From Actinoplanes sp040639655 (GTDB taxonomy: Bacteria > Actinomycetota > Actinomycetes > Mycobacteriales > Micromonosporaceae), in contig NZ_JBFAAI010000003.1 in assembly GCF_040639655.1 (NCBI RefSeq), forward strand, positions 434,001 to 498,000: DNA of 64,000 bases, read 5' to 3'. A model generated the notes under the pieces. That model ran no database searches, was not told the DNA's origin, and worked only from the letters and a program-made list of their open reading frames with translations. Below, one piece after another: positions 17,676-26,600 of this stretch; position 1 is the stretch's first letter; each line of letters starts with the position of its first letter. The translations under genes and the position numbers were made by a program.

Positions 17676-18475
17676 CGTCTCTGATAAAGACGCATCGTCA
17701 CGGTTCCGAAGACCGCGATGAACAGGACGGCGAACAGCATCACCCAGCCGATCGCGGCCGGGTCGGGCCGGCCGGCGCACAGCGACCGCACGGCCGTGAC
17801 GAGGTGGGTGATCGGGTTGAGCGTCACGAAGGATCGCAACCACCCGGGCATGGTCTGCGGGTCGACGAACACGTTGCTGAGGAAGGTCAGCGGGAACAGC
17901 ACCAGCATGCTGACCCCCATCATCGACTTCTCCGACCTCAGCAGCAGCCCGAACATCGTCCACACCCAGGAGAAGGCGAACGCGAAGACCAGCAGCAGCG
18001 CCACCGCGGCCAGTACGCCGCTCGCGCCGCCGCCGGGCCGGAACCCGAGCAGCAGGCCCACAACCATGATGGTGACGACGGTCAGCACGTAGCGCAGGAC
18101 GTCGCCCAGAATGGCGCCGACCAGCGGCGCGGGCCGCCAGATCGGCAGGGACCGGATCCGGTCGAACACGCCTTTCTCGATGTCGTTGTTGATCCCCATC
18201 CCGGTGTAGATGGTGACCATGGTGACGCTGGTGACGAGGATGCCGGGCACCAGGTACTGCACGTAGGTTCCGGTGGAGCCGGCGATCGCCCCGCCGAACA
18301 GGAAGGTGAACATCAGCGCCATGATCACCGGCAGGACGGTGGCGTCGAAAATCTGCTCCGGCACGTGCTTGATCCTCAGAACAGCTCGCCAGGCCAGCGT
18401 CCGCGACGCCGACCACGCGCTCGGCGGCGCCGGACGGTCCTCGCGGTCGAGCAGTGCCCGCAGCGGAGCCGTCAT
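17672..18475 (-). CDS. ABC-2 type exporter permease (DrrB-like)
   Basis: A 267-residue ABC-2 permease with six hydrophobic segments, beginning with a DrrB-type N-terminus and then IFDATVLPVIMALMFTFLFG. The conserved cytoplasmic segment GINNDIEKGVFDRIRSLPI and the later SNVFVDPQTMPGWLRSFV are characteristic of daunorubicin-resistance-like permeases. It overlaps both neighbours by four bases: the ATPase upstream and the adenosine deaminase downstream. Confidence 0.9.
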   Translation of the reverse strand: MTAPLRALLDREDRPAPPSAWSASRTLAWRAVLRIKHVPEQIFDATVLPVIMALMFTFLFGGAIAGSTGTYVQYLVPGILVTSVTMVTIYTGMGINNDIEKGVFDRIRSLPIWRPAPLVGAILGDVLRYVLTVVTIMVVGLLLGFRPGGGASGVLAAVALLLVFAFAFSWVWTMFGLLLRSEKSMMGVSMLVLFPLTFLSNVFVDPQTMPGWLRSFVTLNPITHLVTAVRSLCAGRPDPAAIGWVMLFAVLFIAVFGTVTMRLYQRR

Positions 18476-19455
18476 GCCGGCACCTCCTCGGCGACCGGGC
18501 GGTCCCGGCTGGTCAGCGCCAGGAACACCTGATCGAGGCTGGGCCGGCCGAACGCGAAGTCGTCCAGCACCACACCCGCCTCGGCCAGTGCGGCGAGCGC
18601 CCGCGCGGCCTGTTCCGCGGCGGGACGGCCGGCGCCGACCCGCCCGGTCAGCGCCGCCGGGTCGGTGTCCACCTCGACCGCGGAGCCGAGCACCCCGGCC
18701 AGCACCCGCGCGGCGACCGGCCGCTGCCCGGGATCGCCCAGCCGGACCCGGCAGGTGCCACCGCCGAAGGACGCCTTCAGCCCCGCCGGGGTGTCCTCGG
18801 CGATGACCCGGCCGTGGTCGACCACGGCGATCCGGCCGGCCAGCCGGTCCGCCTCGCCGAGGTCCTGGGTGGTCATCAGCACGGTGGTCCCGGCCTCGAC
18901 GATCGTCCGGACGACGTCGTGGACCTGGTTGCGGCTGCGCGGGTCCAGACCGGTGGTCGGCTCGTCCAGCACGAGCAGGTCCGGCGTGCGCAGGACACTC
19001 GCGGCGATGTCGAGCCGGCGCCTCATCCCGCCCGAGTACCGTTTCACCTGCCGGTCCGCGGCAGCGGTCAGCTCGAAGGCGTCCAGCAGCAGCGCGGCCC
19101 GCTCCCGCGCCGCCGCTGTCCGGTACCCGAGCAGCCGCGCCAGGAACACCAGGTTCTCCCGGCCGGTGAGCTCGTCGTCGAGCGACGCGTACTGCCCGGT
19201 CAGCCCGACCAGGCGCCGCACCGTACCGGGCTCGGTGACCGTGTCGTGACCGAACACCCGGGCCGTCCCGCCATCCGGCCGCAGCAGGGTGGCCAGGATC
19301 CGCACCAGGGTGGTCTTGCCCGCGCCGTTCGGGCCCAACAGGCCGTAGACCGAGCCCGCCGGGACCCTCAGGTCGACGCCGTCGAGCACCCGGTTACCGT
19401 CGAAGACCTTCACCAGGCCGAACGTCTCAACGGCCCCGAGTCGGCTGTCGCGCAT
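18472..19455 (-). CDS. ABC exporter ATPase (DrrA-like)
   Basis: A 327-residue ATPase. Walker A is GPNGAGKTT, the Q-loop is VGLTGQYASLDDELTGREN (typical of DrrA), the signature is YSGGMRRRLDIA, Walker B is LLVLDEPTTGLD, and the H-loop position reads TTQDLGEAD with glutamine in place of the usual histidine (also seen in DrrA proteins). A C-terminal domain of about 90 residues ends with PSLDQVFLALT. With the following permease it should export a hydrophobic drug-like compound. It lies 15 bases after the preceding membrane-protein gene. Confidence 0.9.
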   Translation of the reverse strand: MRDSRLGAVETFGLVKVFDGNRVLDGVDLRVPAGSVYGLLGPNGAGKTTLVRILATLLRPDGGTARVFGHDTVTEPGTVRRLVGLTGQYASLDDELTGRENLVFLARLLGYRTAAARERAALLLDAFELTAAADRQVKRYSGGMRRRLDIAASVLRTPDLLVLDEPTTGLDPRSRNQVHDVVRTIVEAGTTVLMTTQDLGEADRLAGRIAVVDHGRVIAEDTPAGLKASFGGGTCRVRLGDPGQRPVAARVLAGVLGSAVEVDTDPAALTGRVGAGRPAAEQAARALAALAEAGVVLDDFAFGRPSLDQVFLALTSRDRPVAEEVPA

Positions 19456-19470
19456 TCCCGCCGGCCTCCG

Positions 19471-20403
19471 TCAGTGGTTGTAGAACATCGTCGGGAACCA
19501 GCCGAAGCCGAATATGGCCGGCACCCGGACGTCCCAGTACACGACGGTGAAGACACCGAGTCCGAGCAGCAGCGTCCCGGCCACCAGCGCGGTGCGGCGG
19601 GGGTCACGGGTCAGCAGCCGCAGGAACCCGCCGCGGGTCACCGCCACCAGCGCCGCGAACACGACGGTCACCAGCAGCACGTTGCCCAGCGACTGCAGCA
19701 CGAACGCGGCCGATCCCAGCAGCGGCTGCCCGCTGTCGGCGGCCCAGTGGAACAGCTTGTTGAACAGCGGGTACGGCCGGCCGATCAGGAAACCGCCGAT
19801 CAGCGCGCCGAGCACGAAGACCCGCAACTGCGGCCGCCGGCGGAACGGGTCGGGCAGCACCCCGAGCACCGCCAGGCCGAGACCGATGAGCGCCAGCCCG
19901 ATCAGGCCGAACACCACGGACGACTGGATGATCCGGACCGGGACGCCACCGGCCGTCGCCGTCGACAACTGCGGCAGCCGGTCGCCGAGCAGCACCCCGG
20001 CGAAGCCGTACACGGCGGCGACCACACACATCCCGGCGGTCAGCAGACCGACCGCCCAGCCGAGGGCCCGCATCGGGTTCTCGGACCGCTCGCCAACCTG
20101 GGCCATCGGGCCGATCGAGGCCGCCATGGCGATGTTGCAGGCGGTGAACGTGCCGGCGAGGCCGGAGACGAACGCGAACACCAGGCCGGCCGTGGTGCCC
20201 GCGATGGCATCGGCCTTGGCGTCGCCGCCGAGCAGCGAGTTGGCGACGTTGTCGCCGATGACGGAGTCGACGAACTCGTAGGACCAGAGCACGGCCAGCG
20301 CGATGCCGGCCACGACACTGACAGTGATCGCCCGGCCGGTACGGATCGGGCGGGGCTCGGAATCCACCGGCGCACGGAGGGTATCGGTGACAGGAGCAGA
20401 CAT
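19471..20403 (-). CDS. Polytopic membrane protein, CcdA/DsbD-like by appearance
   Basis: A 310-residue protein with about seven hydrophobic helices. ATG 20403 gives MSAPVTDTLR; an in-frame extension to 20625 looks non-coding. The helix GTFTACNIAMAASIGPMAQV has a cysteine in a small-residue helix, and VFVLGALIGGFLIGRPYPLF is a second conserved-looking helix. The layout is reminiscent of thiol-transporting CcdA-type proteins, which normally have paired cysteines; only one is evident, so this is weak. It is the first gene of the operon with the DrrAB-like exporter and adenosine deaminase. Confidence 0.7.
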   Translation of the reverse strand: MSAPVTDTLRAPVDSEPRPIRTGRAITVSVVAGIALAVLWSYEFVDSVIGDNVANSLLGGDAKADAIAGTTAGLVFAFVSGLAGTFTACNIAMAASIGPMAQVGERSENPMRALGWAVGLLTAGMCVVAAVYGFAGVLLGDRLPQLSTATAGGVPVRIIQSSVVFGLIGLALIGLGLAVLGVLPDPFRRRPQLRVFVLGALIGGFLIGRPYPLFNKLFHWAADSGQPLLGSAAFVLQSLGNVLLVTVVFAALVAVTRGGFLRLLTRDPRRTALVAGTLLLGLGVFTVVYWDVRVPAIFGFGWFPTMFYNH

Positions 20404-21022
20404 GCGCCGAGGGTCGCACTTCACACCCGAACACATCGACAGATCTGGCTGTCCGTGGCCAGAACGAATTCGACGGGACGACCCGGAACCAGCCGGCATC
20501 CTCAGGCCGAAGTACGGTGCGATCTTCTCGACGACTACGGATGGTCCACCGCGGCCCGCTCCTGGCGCAGTGAGGTCACACAGTTCCCCGTTGAGCTCGT
20601 CCGGCTGTCCGATGGAGACGATCACGCCAACCGCGTTACACCACTATCAGGACTCCACTACGAGCGCCTCACCCTGGCGGGACCTCCCGGAGCGGTACGG
20701 CCATCTCTCCACTGCTCATACAGTTCAGTCGTCCGGACGACGCACCACTCGCACCCCTACCCGCTCCCATCACCGCCCCGGACCGGCTCACCCGCCTCGA
20801 CACCCGTCGCCGTGACCGCCAAGGCGGCATCCCGCACGAATACGTTTTTGTCGGTCGTCGCCAAACACCCTGAGGGCACCGCCGTCGAATCTGTCGGTGA
20901 GGTCGTCCGGCCGCATCGGCTCAGGGTCCGGCCGGTGAACAGCTACCGCCGACGCCGGCCCCGCCGCCGCTCGGCGAGCCGCGCGCTGGTGACCGGGTGA
21001 ACTCACCGGAGCCGGCGGCCTG
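20404..21022. other. Gene-free interval before the DyP gene
   Basis: About 620 bases with no convincing gene. Short open frames on both strands lack family resemblance and have poor codon bias. Its left part probably carries the promoter of the minus-strand operon starting at 20403. I see no clear hairpin terminator. Confidence 0.5.
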
Positions 21023-22054
21023 TCAGCCGATGAGTGCCCGGACGCCGGCCGGTGGCAGGACGAAGAAATAGCCGCCGCCGAACGGCAGCAGATACCGCTC
21101 CAGCGCCTCGCCGGCGAGGCGGCGCTGGATCGTGGCGAAGCCCTTCTCCACGTCCCGCTGGTAGCAGATGAAGATCTGGCCGGTGTTCTCCGCGGACAAC
21201 CGGTAGGTGTAGCCGTGCCGCAGGATGCGGTGGGCCATGCTGTCCGGCGTTCTCGGGTTTGCCAGGCGGATGTGGGCGTCGACGGCGATCGCCTCGCCGT
21301 CGAGGTCGGGTTCGTCGGTCTGTCGTTGCCCGCTCAGGGGAGCTCCGGTGTCCTTGTGCCGGCCGATCACGCGCTCCTGCTCGACGACCGGATCGGAGTC
21401 CCAGGTCGGCATCGCCATCTGGATGAGCCGGACCACTTGATAGGTGCCGCCGGTGCACCAGGCGGGTTCGCCGTCGCCGGGCTGCACCCAGATCAGCTCT
21501 CCCATCAGCTGCCGGTCGGCGGCATCCGGGTTGCCGAGGCCTTCCTGGAAACCGAACGCGTTACGGGTGCCGGGTCCGGGCGCGCTCGGGTGGGAGCCCT
21601 CGATGCTCCATCGCCGTCGCAGGCCCGGCACGGAGGGGCGGGTCAGCGCGCGCAGCTGCTCGAGGTCGTCGGCGACAGCCTGGACGAGCAGATCGCCGTG
21701 GCACCACTGTGGGTCGGGCACGTCGGCCCGGAAGGCCGGCATCTCGCTGAGCAGCCGGGGCCTGTCGATCGTGAACCGGCCGTCGAACAGCGACGCCCCT
21801 ACCGCGATCGTGGCGGCCGTGCCGCGCAGGTGTTCCTCGAGGGCGGACAGTGGCGCCGCCAGTTCGGCGGCGGTGACGTCGTACGCGGTCAGGACCGCGG
21901 CCCGGCGGACGGGCGCGACCACGACGGGGTTACCGGTGAGCACGCTGGGGGCGGTCTGCACGGGTGGAGGAGCGGGATCGGAGCAGCCGGTCAGGCCGGC
22001 CGCCGCGCTCGTGAGCCCGGCGGCCAGCACTGTCCGGCGACGGGGGCCGGTCAT
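21023..22054 (-). CDS. DyP-type heme peroxidase, Tat lipoprotein
   Basis: A 343-residue DyP/EfeB-type peroxidase. The N-terminus GPRRRTVLAAG is a twin-arginine signal, and it ends in a lipobox LTGC, so the protein should be anchored outside the membrane. The proximal heme histidine is in VDAHIRLANPRTP near residue 262. The distal motif, normally GFxDG, reads GFQEG near residue 170, so the distal aspartate is replaced by glutamate. The C-terminus LLPFGGGYFFVLPP is typical. Its ATG overlaps the stop of the upstream subtilisin gene as ATGA. Peroxidase versus deferrochelatase activity is open; no efeU or efeO partner is present. Confidence 0.85.
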   Translation of the reverse strand: MTGPRRRTVLAAGLTSAAAGLTGCSDPAPPPVQTAPSVLTGNPVVVAPVRRAAVLTAYDVTAAELAAPLSALEEHLRGTAATIAVGASLFDGRFTIDRPRLLSEMPAFRADVPDPQWCHGDLLVQAVADDLEQLRALTRPSVPGLRRRWSIEGSHPSAPGPGTRNAFGFQEGLGNPDAADRQLMGELIWVQPGDGEPAWCTGGTYQVVRLIQMAMPTWDSDPVVEQERVIGRHKDTGAPLSGQRQTDEPDLDGEAIAVDAHIRLANPRTPDSMAHRILRHGYTYRLSAENTGQIFICYQRDVEKGFATIQRRLAGEALERYLLPFGGGYFFVLPPAGVRALIG

Positions 22055-23295
22055 CGGCGGCGGAGGCTCTCGACCGGTGGATGCTCGACGTAGAGCAGCC
22101 GGTTCGGTGAGCCGAGAAGCGTGTCCGCGCGCAGCGCACCGGGAGTGGCGCTGGCGGTCAGCGCGGCGGCCACCTGGGCCGGCGTCAGTGTCGGCTGGTC
22201 GGCGAGCAGCAGTGCAGCAGCCCCGGCGACGTGCGGTGCCGCCATGGAAGTGCCTTTGAGGACGCGCGTGGCGTTGTCGGTGGCGTTGTGGGCCGACCGG
22301 ATCTCCTGGCCGGGGGCGAACAGGTCGACGCACGTGCCGTAGTCCGAGCCGGACTGGGTGCCACCCCAGCCGGTCGCGCGCTCCCCGATCGAGTTGCTCG
22401 CCCCGACGGTGATCGCGCCGGGCACCGCCGCCGGGCTGTAGTCGCAGGCGTTGGCGTTCCAGTTGCCGGCCGCCACGACATAGGTGAAGCCGGCGTTGAT
22501 CGAGTTGGTGACAGCGGTGTCCAGTGCGGTGGAACGCGAGCCGCCCAGGCTCATGTTGACCACCGCGGGGTGGACGCCGTTCTGCGTGATCCAGTCCACG
22601 CCGGCGATGATCTCGCTGTTGAGGCCCGTGTTGTCGCAGCCGAGCACCCGCACCGAGACCATGGACACCCGCGAGGCGATGCCGAACGTGGCTCCGCCCA
22701 CCGTGCCGGCCACGTGGGTGCCGTGCCCGTCGACGTTGCAGTCCTGGCCGTTCCAGCCGTCCTGCACGGTGTCGGCGCCGATGGTTGCGCGCCCGCCGAA
22801 CTGGCTGTGCGTGGTGCGGATGCCGGTGTCCATGACGTAGGCGGTCACACCGCTGCCCGCCGAGTCCGGAGAGCTGTACATGTCGTCCAGCACGGACGAG
22901 CGCTGGTCGACCAGGTCGAGGTTCCACAACGGGTACGGCCGCGACGTCGTCCCGTACGCGACGGCGTCGGCCTCGACCCGGGCCACCCGGGGGTCGGCCG
23001 CGAGCCGGCGGGCCTGTGTCTCGGTCGCTCGCAGCGCGAAGCCGTGCAGAGCCGTGCCGTACGAGTGGACGACCTCCCCGCCGTACCGGTCGGTGACCGA
23101 GTCCGACGCGAGGGCCGCGGGTCCCGCATCGTCCTTGAGCGTGACGATGTAGCGGTCCTTGACGGCCCCTCCGGCCGGCATGTACACCGGGCCGGTCAAG
23201 GGCGCCGCCGGCGCGCTGCCGGCAGCACCGGTCAGCGTGACGGCGACCGCGGCAGCGAGCACCGTTCCGGCGAGTCGCCGGGTACGTCTTCCCAT
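22051..23295 (-). CDS. Secreted subtilisin-like serine protease (S8)
   Basis: A 414-residue S8 protease. It has a Sec signal (LAAAVAVTLTGAAGSAPAAP), then an inhibitor I9 propeptide (KDRYIVTLKD to RVARVEADAV). The catalytic triad is Asp in VMDTGIR near 155, His in DGHGTHVAG near 193, and Ser in GTSMAAPHVAG near 349; AAGNWNANAC carries the oxyanion asparagine. Of two close ATGs I chose 23295 because GGGGGAGG sits 5-12 bases ahead of it. The immunity-like gene ends 30 bases upstream on the same strand and the DyP gene overlaps its stop. It could process the Rhs protein or act independently. Confidence 0.92.
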   Translation of the reverse strand: MGRRTRRLAGTVLAAAVAVTLTGAAGSAPAAPLTGPVYMPAGGAVKDRYIVTLKDDAGPAALASDSVTDRYGGEVVHSYGTALHGFALRATETQARRLAADPRVARVEADAVAYGTTSRPYPLWNLDLVDQRSSVLDDMYSSPDSAGSGVTAYVMDTGIRTTHSQFGGRATIGADTVQDGWNGQDCNVDGHGTHVAGTVGGATFGIASRVSMVSVRVLGCDNTGLNSEIIAGVDWITQNGVHPAVVNMSLGGSRSTALDTAVTNSINAGFTYVVAAGNWNANACDYSPAAVPGAITVGASNSIGERATGWGGTQSGSDYGTCVDLFAPGQEIRSAHNATDNATRVLKGTSMAAPHVAGAAALLLADQPTLTPAQVAAALTASATPGALRADTLLGSPNRLLYVEHPPVESLRRR

Positions 23296-23324
23296 CGTGT
23301 CCTCCCCCATGTGCGTACTCGTGG

Positions 23325-23654
23325 TCAGCGCTCGCCGACGGTGAAGCCGGCGCACCAGAAGGAGGCGATCCCGTACTCGGGGTCGGTGACCCGCCAGCGC
23401 AGGTCCTCCCAGCCGTCCGCGGCCATGTCGACGATCTGGAGCCCGAGCGGCAGGTCGCCGGCCTCCTGGTGGAACTCGAGCCCGGTGACTCCGGTGAAGC
23501 GGAGCACCGGTGCCTCTACTGCCCCGGGGGCGGTGGCCCGCGCCTGGATGGACAGGCGCAGGCCGTCGGCGGCGTTGTCGATCTCGACCCGCCCGATCAC
23601 CCACGCGGCGCGGGCGAGCAGGGCGTCGTAGGCCGCCAGTGGATCGATGGTCAT
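23325..23654 (-). CDS. Probable immunity protein for the Rhs toxin
   Basis: A 109-residue soluble protein with no signal peptide, starting MTIDPLAAYD and containing LRFTGVTGLEF and WRVTDPEYGIASFWCAGF. I do not recognise the family. Its ATG overlaps the stop of the Rhs gene as ATGA, exactly where polymorphic toxin systems place the cognate immunity gene, and its small acidic beta-rich character fits. The role is inferred from position; the toxin tip and this gene should vary together between strains. Confidence 0.7.
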   Translation of the reverse strand: MTIDPLAAYDALLARAAWVIGRVEIDNAADGLRLSIQARATAPGAVEAPVLRFTGVTGLEFHQEAGDLPLGLQIVDMAADGWEDLRWRVTDPEYGIASFWCAGFTVGER

Positions 23655-26600
23655 GGCGTGAACTCTCCCGGTACGTGTTTCTCGATCTCGTGGCCGTTCT
23701 TTCCGGGGCCGTACACGAACCGGTGGTAATGGGTGTCCGGGATGCCCTGGCCCGGCAGTCCGGCGTTGTAGTCGGTGCGCCCGATGAGCCGGCCGTACTG
23801 ATCGTAATGAGCGGTCCACGGTTCCTGCCGTTCACCGCCGGGGCCACGGTTGTTGTTGTAGGTGCCCTCGATGACCCGGGTGCCCGGCGTCGTCTGTTTC
23901 GGCGCCTTGAAGCCCTTGTCCAGCAGGTAGTAGCCGGGGATGTAGCCGTCGTCGCCGGTGCCCCCGGAGCCACCGCCCGGGTTGGCCGGCTTCTCGCCGG
24001 TGGGGTCGGTCAGCAGGGTCGGCTGGTTGCTGACGTAGGCGTACAGGTTGAGGCCGCCGGCGAAACCGATCGGGTCCTCGCTGAGGAACCGTTGCAGAAC
24101 CGGGCTGTAGTACCGCTCGCGGTAGAAGTAGAGTCCTGTGCCGTCGTCCTCGCGGCCGGTGTAGCGGTACGGGTTGCCGTTGTCGGTGCCGGTGACGGTG
24201 GTGGCGCCGAATGGCTCGTAGGAGTACGCCGCCCCGGCCCCGGTCGTGTCGACCAGGCCCACCGTGCTGCCCAGCGCGTCCGTGAGGTAGCGCCGGGTGG
24301 TGCCGCCGCTCTCGCGGAGCTGGAAGCCGTCGGTGCCCGCGCTGGTCATGGTGGCGGTGACGGCACCGTTCACGCTCTCCTGCAACGGGTTCGTGCCGTC
24401 GTAGAGATAGGTGGTGGTGGCACCGTTGACGGTCCGCCCGGTGCGGCGCCCGTCGGTGGCGTACGTGAAGGATGCGCTCCGGTCGGCGCCGGACAGGGCG
24501 GCGAGTTCGCCGCGCGCGTTCCAGGTGTAGGTGGTGACGCCGTCGGAGGTGATGTTGCCGTCGGCGTCGTGGGTGACCGCCGTGTCGGCGACCTTCTCGA
24601 TCCGGTTCGCGGCGTCGTAGGTGGCCGGGCCGAACTCCGGCGGCAGGGCGGTCCGCGAGTACGTGCCGGTGACGCGGATCGGCCGGCCGGCGGCGTCGTA
24701 CTCGTAGCCCAGGTCGCCCAGCACGGTGGTGCCGTTGCGGTAGGTGATGGTCTTGACCTGGCCGGCGTCGGTGTACGCATAGGTCTGGCTGATGCCGGTG
24801 CTCGGGGCGCCGACCCGCTCGGCGCGGCCGGTGACGTCGCGGCCGACGGTCGTCACCGCGGTGCCGCCCTGCTGGATCTCCTGCAGGGCACCGTTGGCGT
24901 CGTACAGGTGCCGGGTCGCGGTACGCCCGGCGACGGTGAGGGTCCGATCACGAACCGCGGCGGTGTAGCTGTAGGCCACGCTGCCCTGCGGTGTGCCCTC
25001 GCCGGTGATCCGGTCCAGATCGTCGTAGTCGGTGGTGACCACGCCGGACACGCTGTCCTCGGTGCGGCGCAGCCGGTTCCCCGCGTCGTAGCCGTAGGCG
25101 ATCGTGCCGCCGCCGGCCACCGTGCGCTGTTGGAGCCGGTCGAGCTCGTCGTACGCGTTCTCGGTGACCACGCCGCGGCGGCTGGTGTGCTTGTCCGCGT
25201 TGCCGTTGAGGTCGTACTCGTAGGCCTCGGACTGCCCGGCCGGATCGGTCACCGTCTCGACCTGGTCGCGGTTGTTGTAGCCGAAGTGGGTGGTGCCGCC
25301 GCGGGCGTCGGTCACCTCGGTGCGGTTGCCGTTGGCGTCGTAGTCGAAGCGGGTGGTACGGCCGAGGCCGTCGGTGACGGCGCGGACCAGGCCGGCCGCG
25401 TCGACGGTGGTGTCGGTGCGCACGCCGAGCCCGTCGGTGGCCCGGACCGGACGGCCGATCCCGTCGTACGCGGTGCGGCTGATGTTGCCGGCCTCGTCGG
25501 TCGTCTGCACCGCGTCGGAGCCGGCGTACACCGTGGTGACCGCCTTGCCGGCCGGGTCGGTGAGCCGGGTGACCTGGCCGGCCGCGTCCGTCGTGACCAG
25601 CGACTTGCGATTCTGCCGGTCGGTGACGCTCTTGAGGTATCCCTTGCCGTCGATCTCGTAGACGGTCGCCTTGCCGTAGCCGTCGGTGTGCTTGGTCAGC
25701 TCGGCGTAGGGCCCCGTCCAGTCGAACGTCTCGCTCCGGGCCTGAGCGGTGCCGTCCAGCACGGTGATCTTGTTGACCTGCCCGGCGGCGTTGTACGTGT
25801 AGGCGGTGCGCCGGTTCAGCGCGTCGACCGTGGCGGCGCGGCGGACGCCGGACGTGTCGTAGGTCGTGGTCGTGGTCTGGGCGAGGCTGGTGCCGTACGC
25901 CTTGGTGTCGGTGAGGACCTGGCCCTGCGCGTTGAAGGTGAAGCGCCGCTTGTTGCCCTCCGGGTCGGTCATCGTCGTCTCGGTGACCGAGGTGCCGGAG
26001 GTGACGTAGTCGAAGGTGATCAGACCGCCGTCCGGACCCTTCTGGGTCTTCACCCGCTTGTTCGCGTCGTAGGTGTTGACCAGGTACTCGGTGCCGCGGG
26101 GGTCGGTGATGCTCTTGAGCAGGCCGTTCTCCCACGTGTAGCGGGTGACGCCGCCGCGGGTGTCGGTGACGGTGGACAGCCGGTTGCCGGTGTCGTAGGT
26201 GTAGCCGACCTTGCGGCCGATGTTGTCCTCGATGGACGTGATCTTCGGCGGATTGGCCTGGTCGTAGCTGAACTTCACCCATCGGCCGTTCGGCGAGGTG
26301 ATCTGGGTGACCGCGCCGTTGAGGCGGACCTTGCCGTCGGTGCCGGGCGCGGCGGTGGCCCGGGTGATGGTGGTGGTGTTGCCGAACTTGTCACGGATCT
26401 CCTGCACCGGCGACTCGTCGCCGAGCACGTACACGGTGCCGTCGCGCAGCTTGACGTCCCAGCCGTCACCGTTCCAGGCCACGGTCGAGCCGTCATACCG
26501 GGTCGGTGTGGGGTCGGCCTTGAAGATCGCGCCGGCGTAGTCGTTGCCGGGGGACGTCCGGAAGTAGTGGATCTTGCTGCCGTCCGGTTGGACGAGATCG

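Noticed and set aside
20404..20625. N-terminal extension of the CcdA-like membrane protein to 20625
   Set aside because: The added 74 residues lack hydrophobic or family features; ATG 20403 begins the plausible protein.
18454..21000. An 848-codon plus-strand open frame across the exporter operon
   Set aside because: It is the antisense shadow of the DrrAB and membrane-protein genes; composition is Arg/Gly/Gln-rich with no domains.
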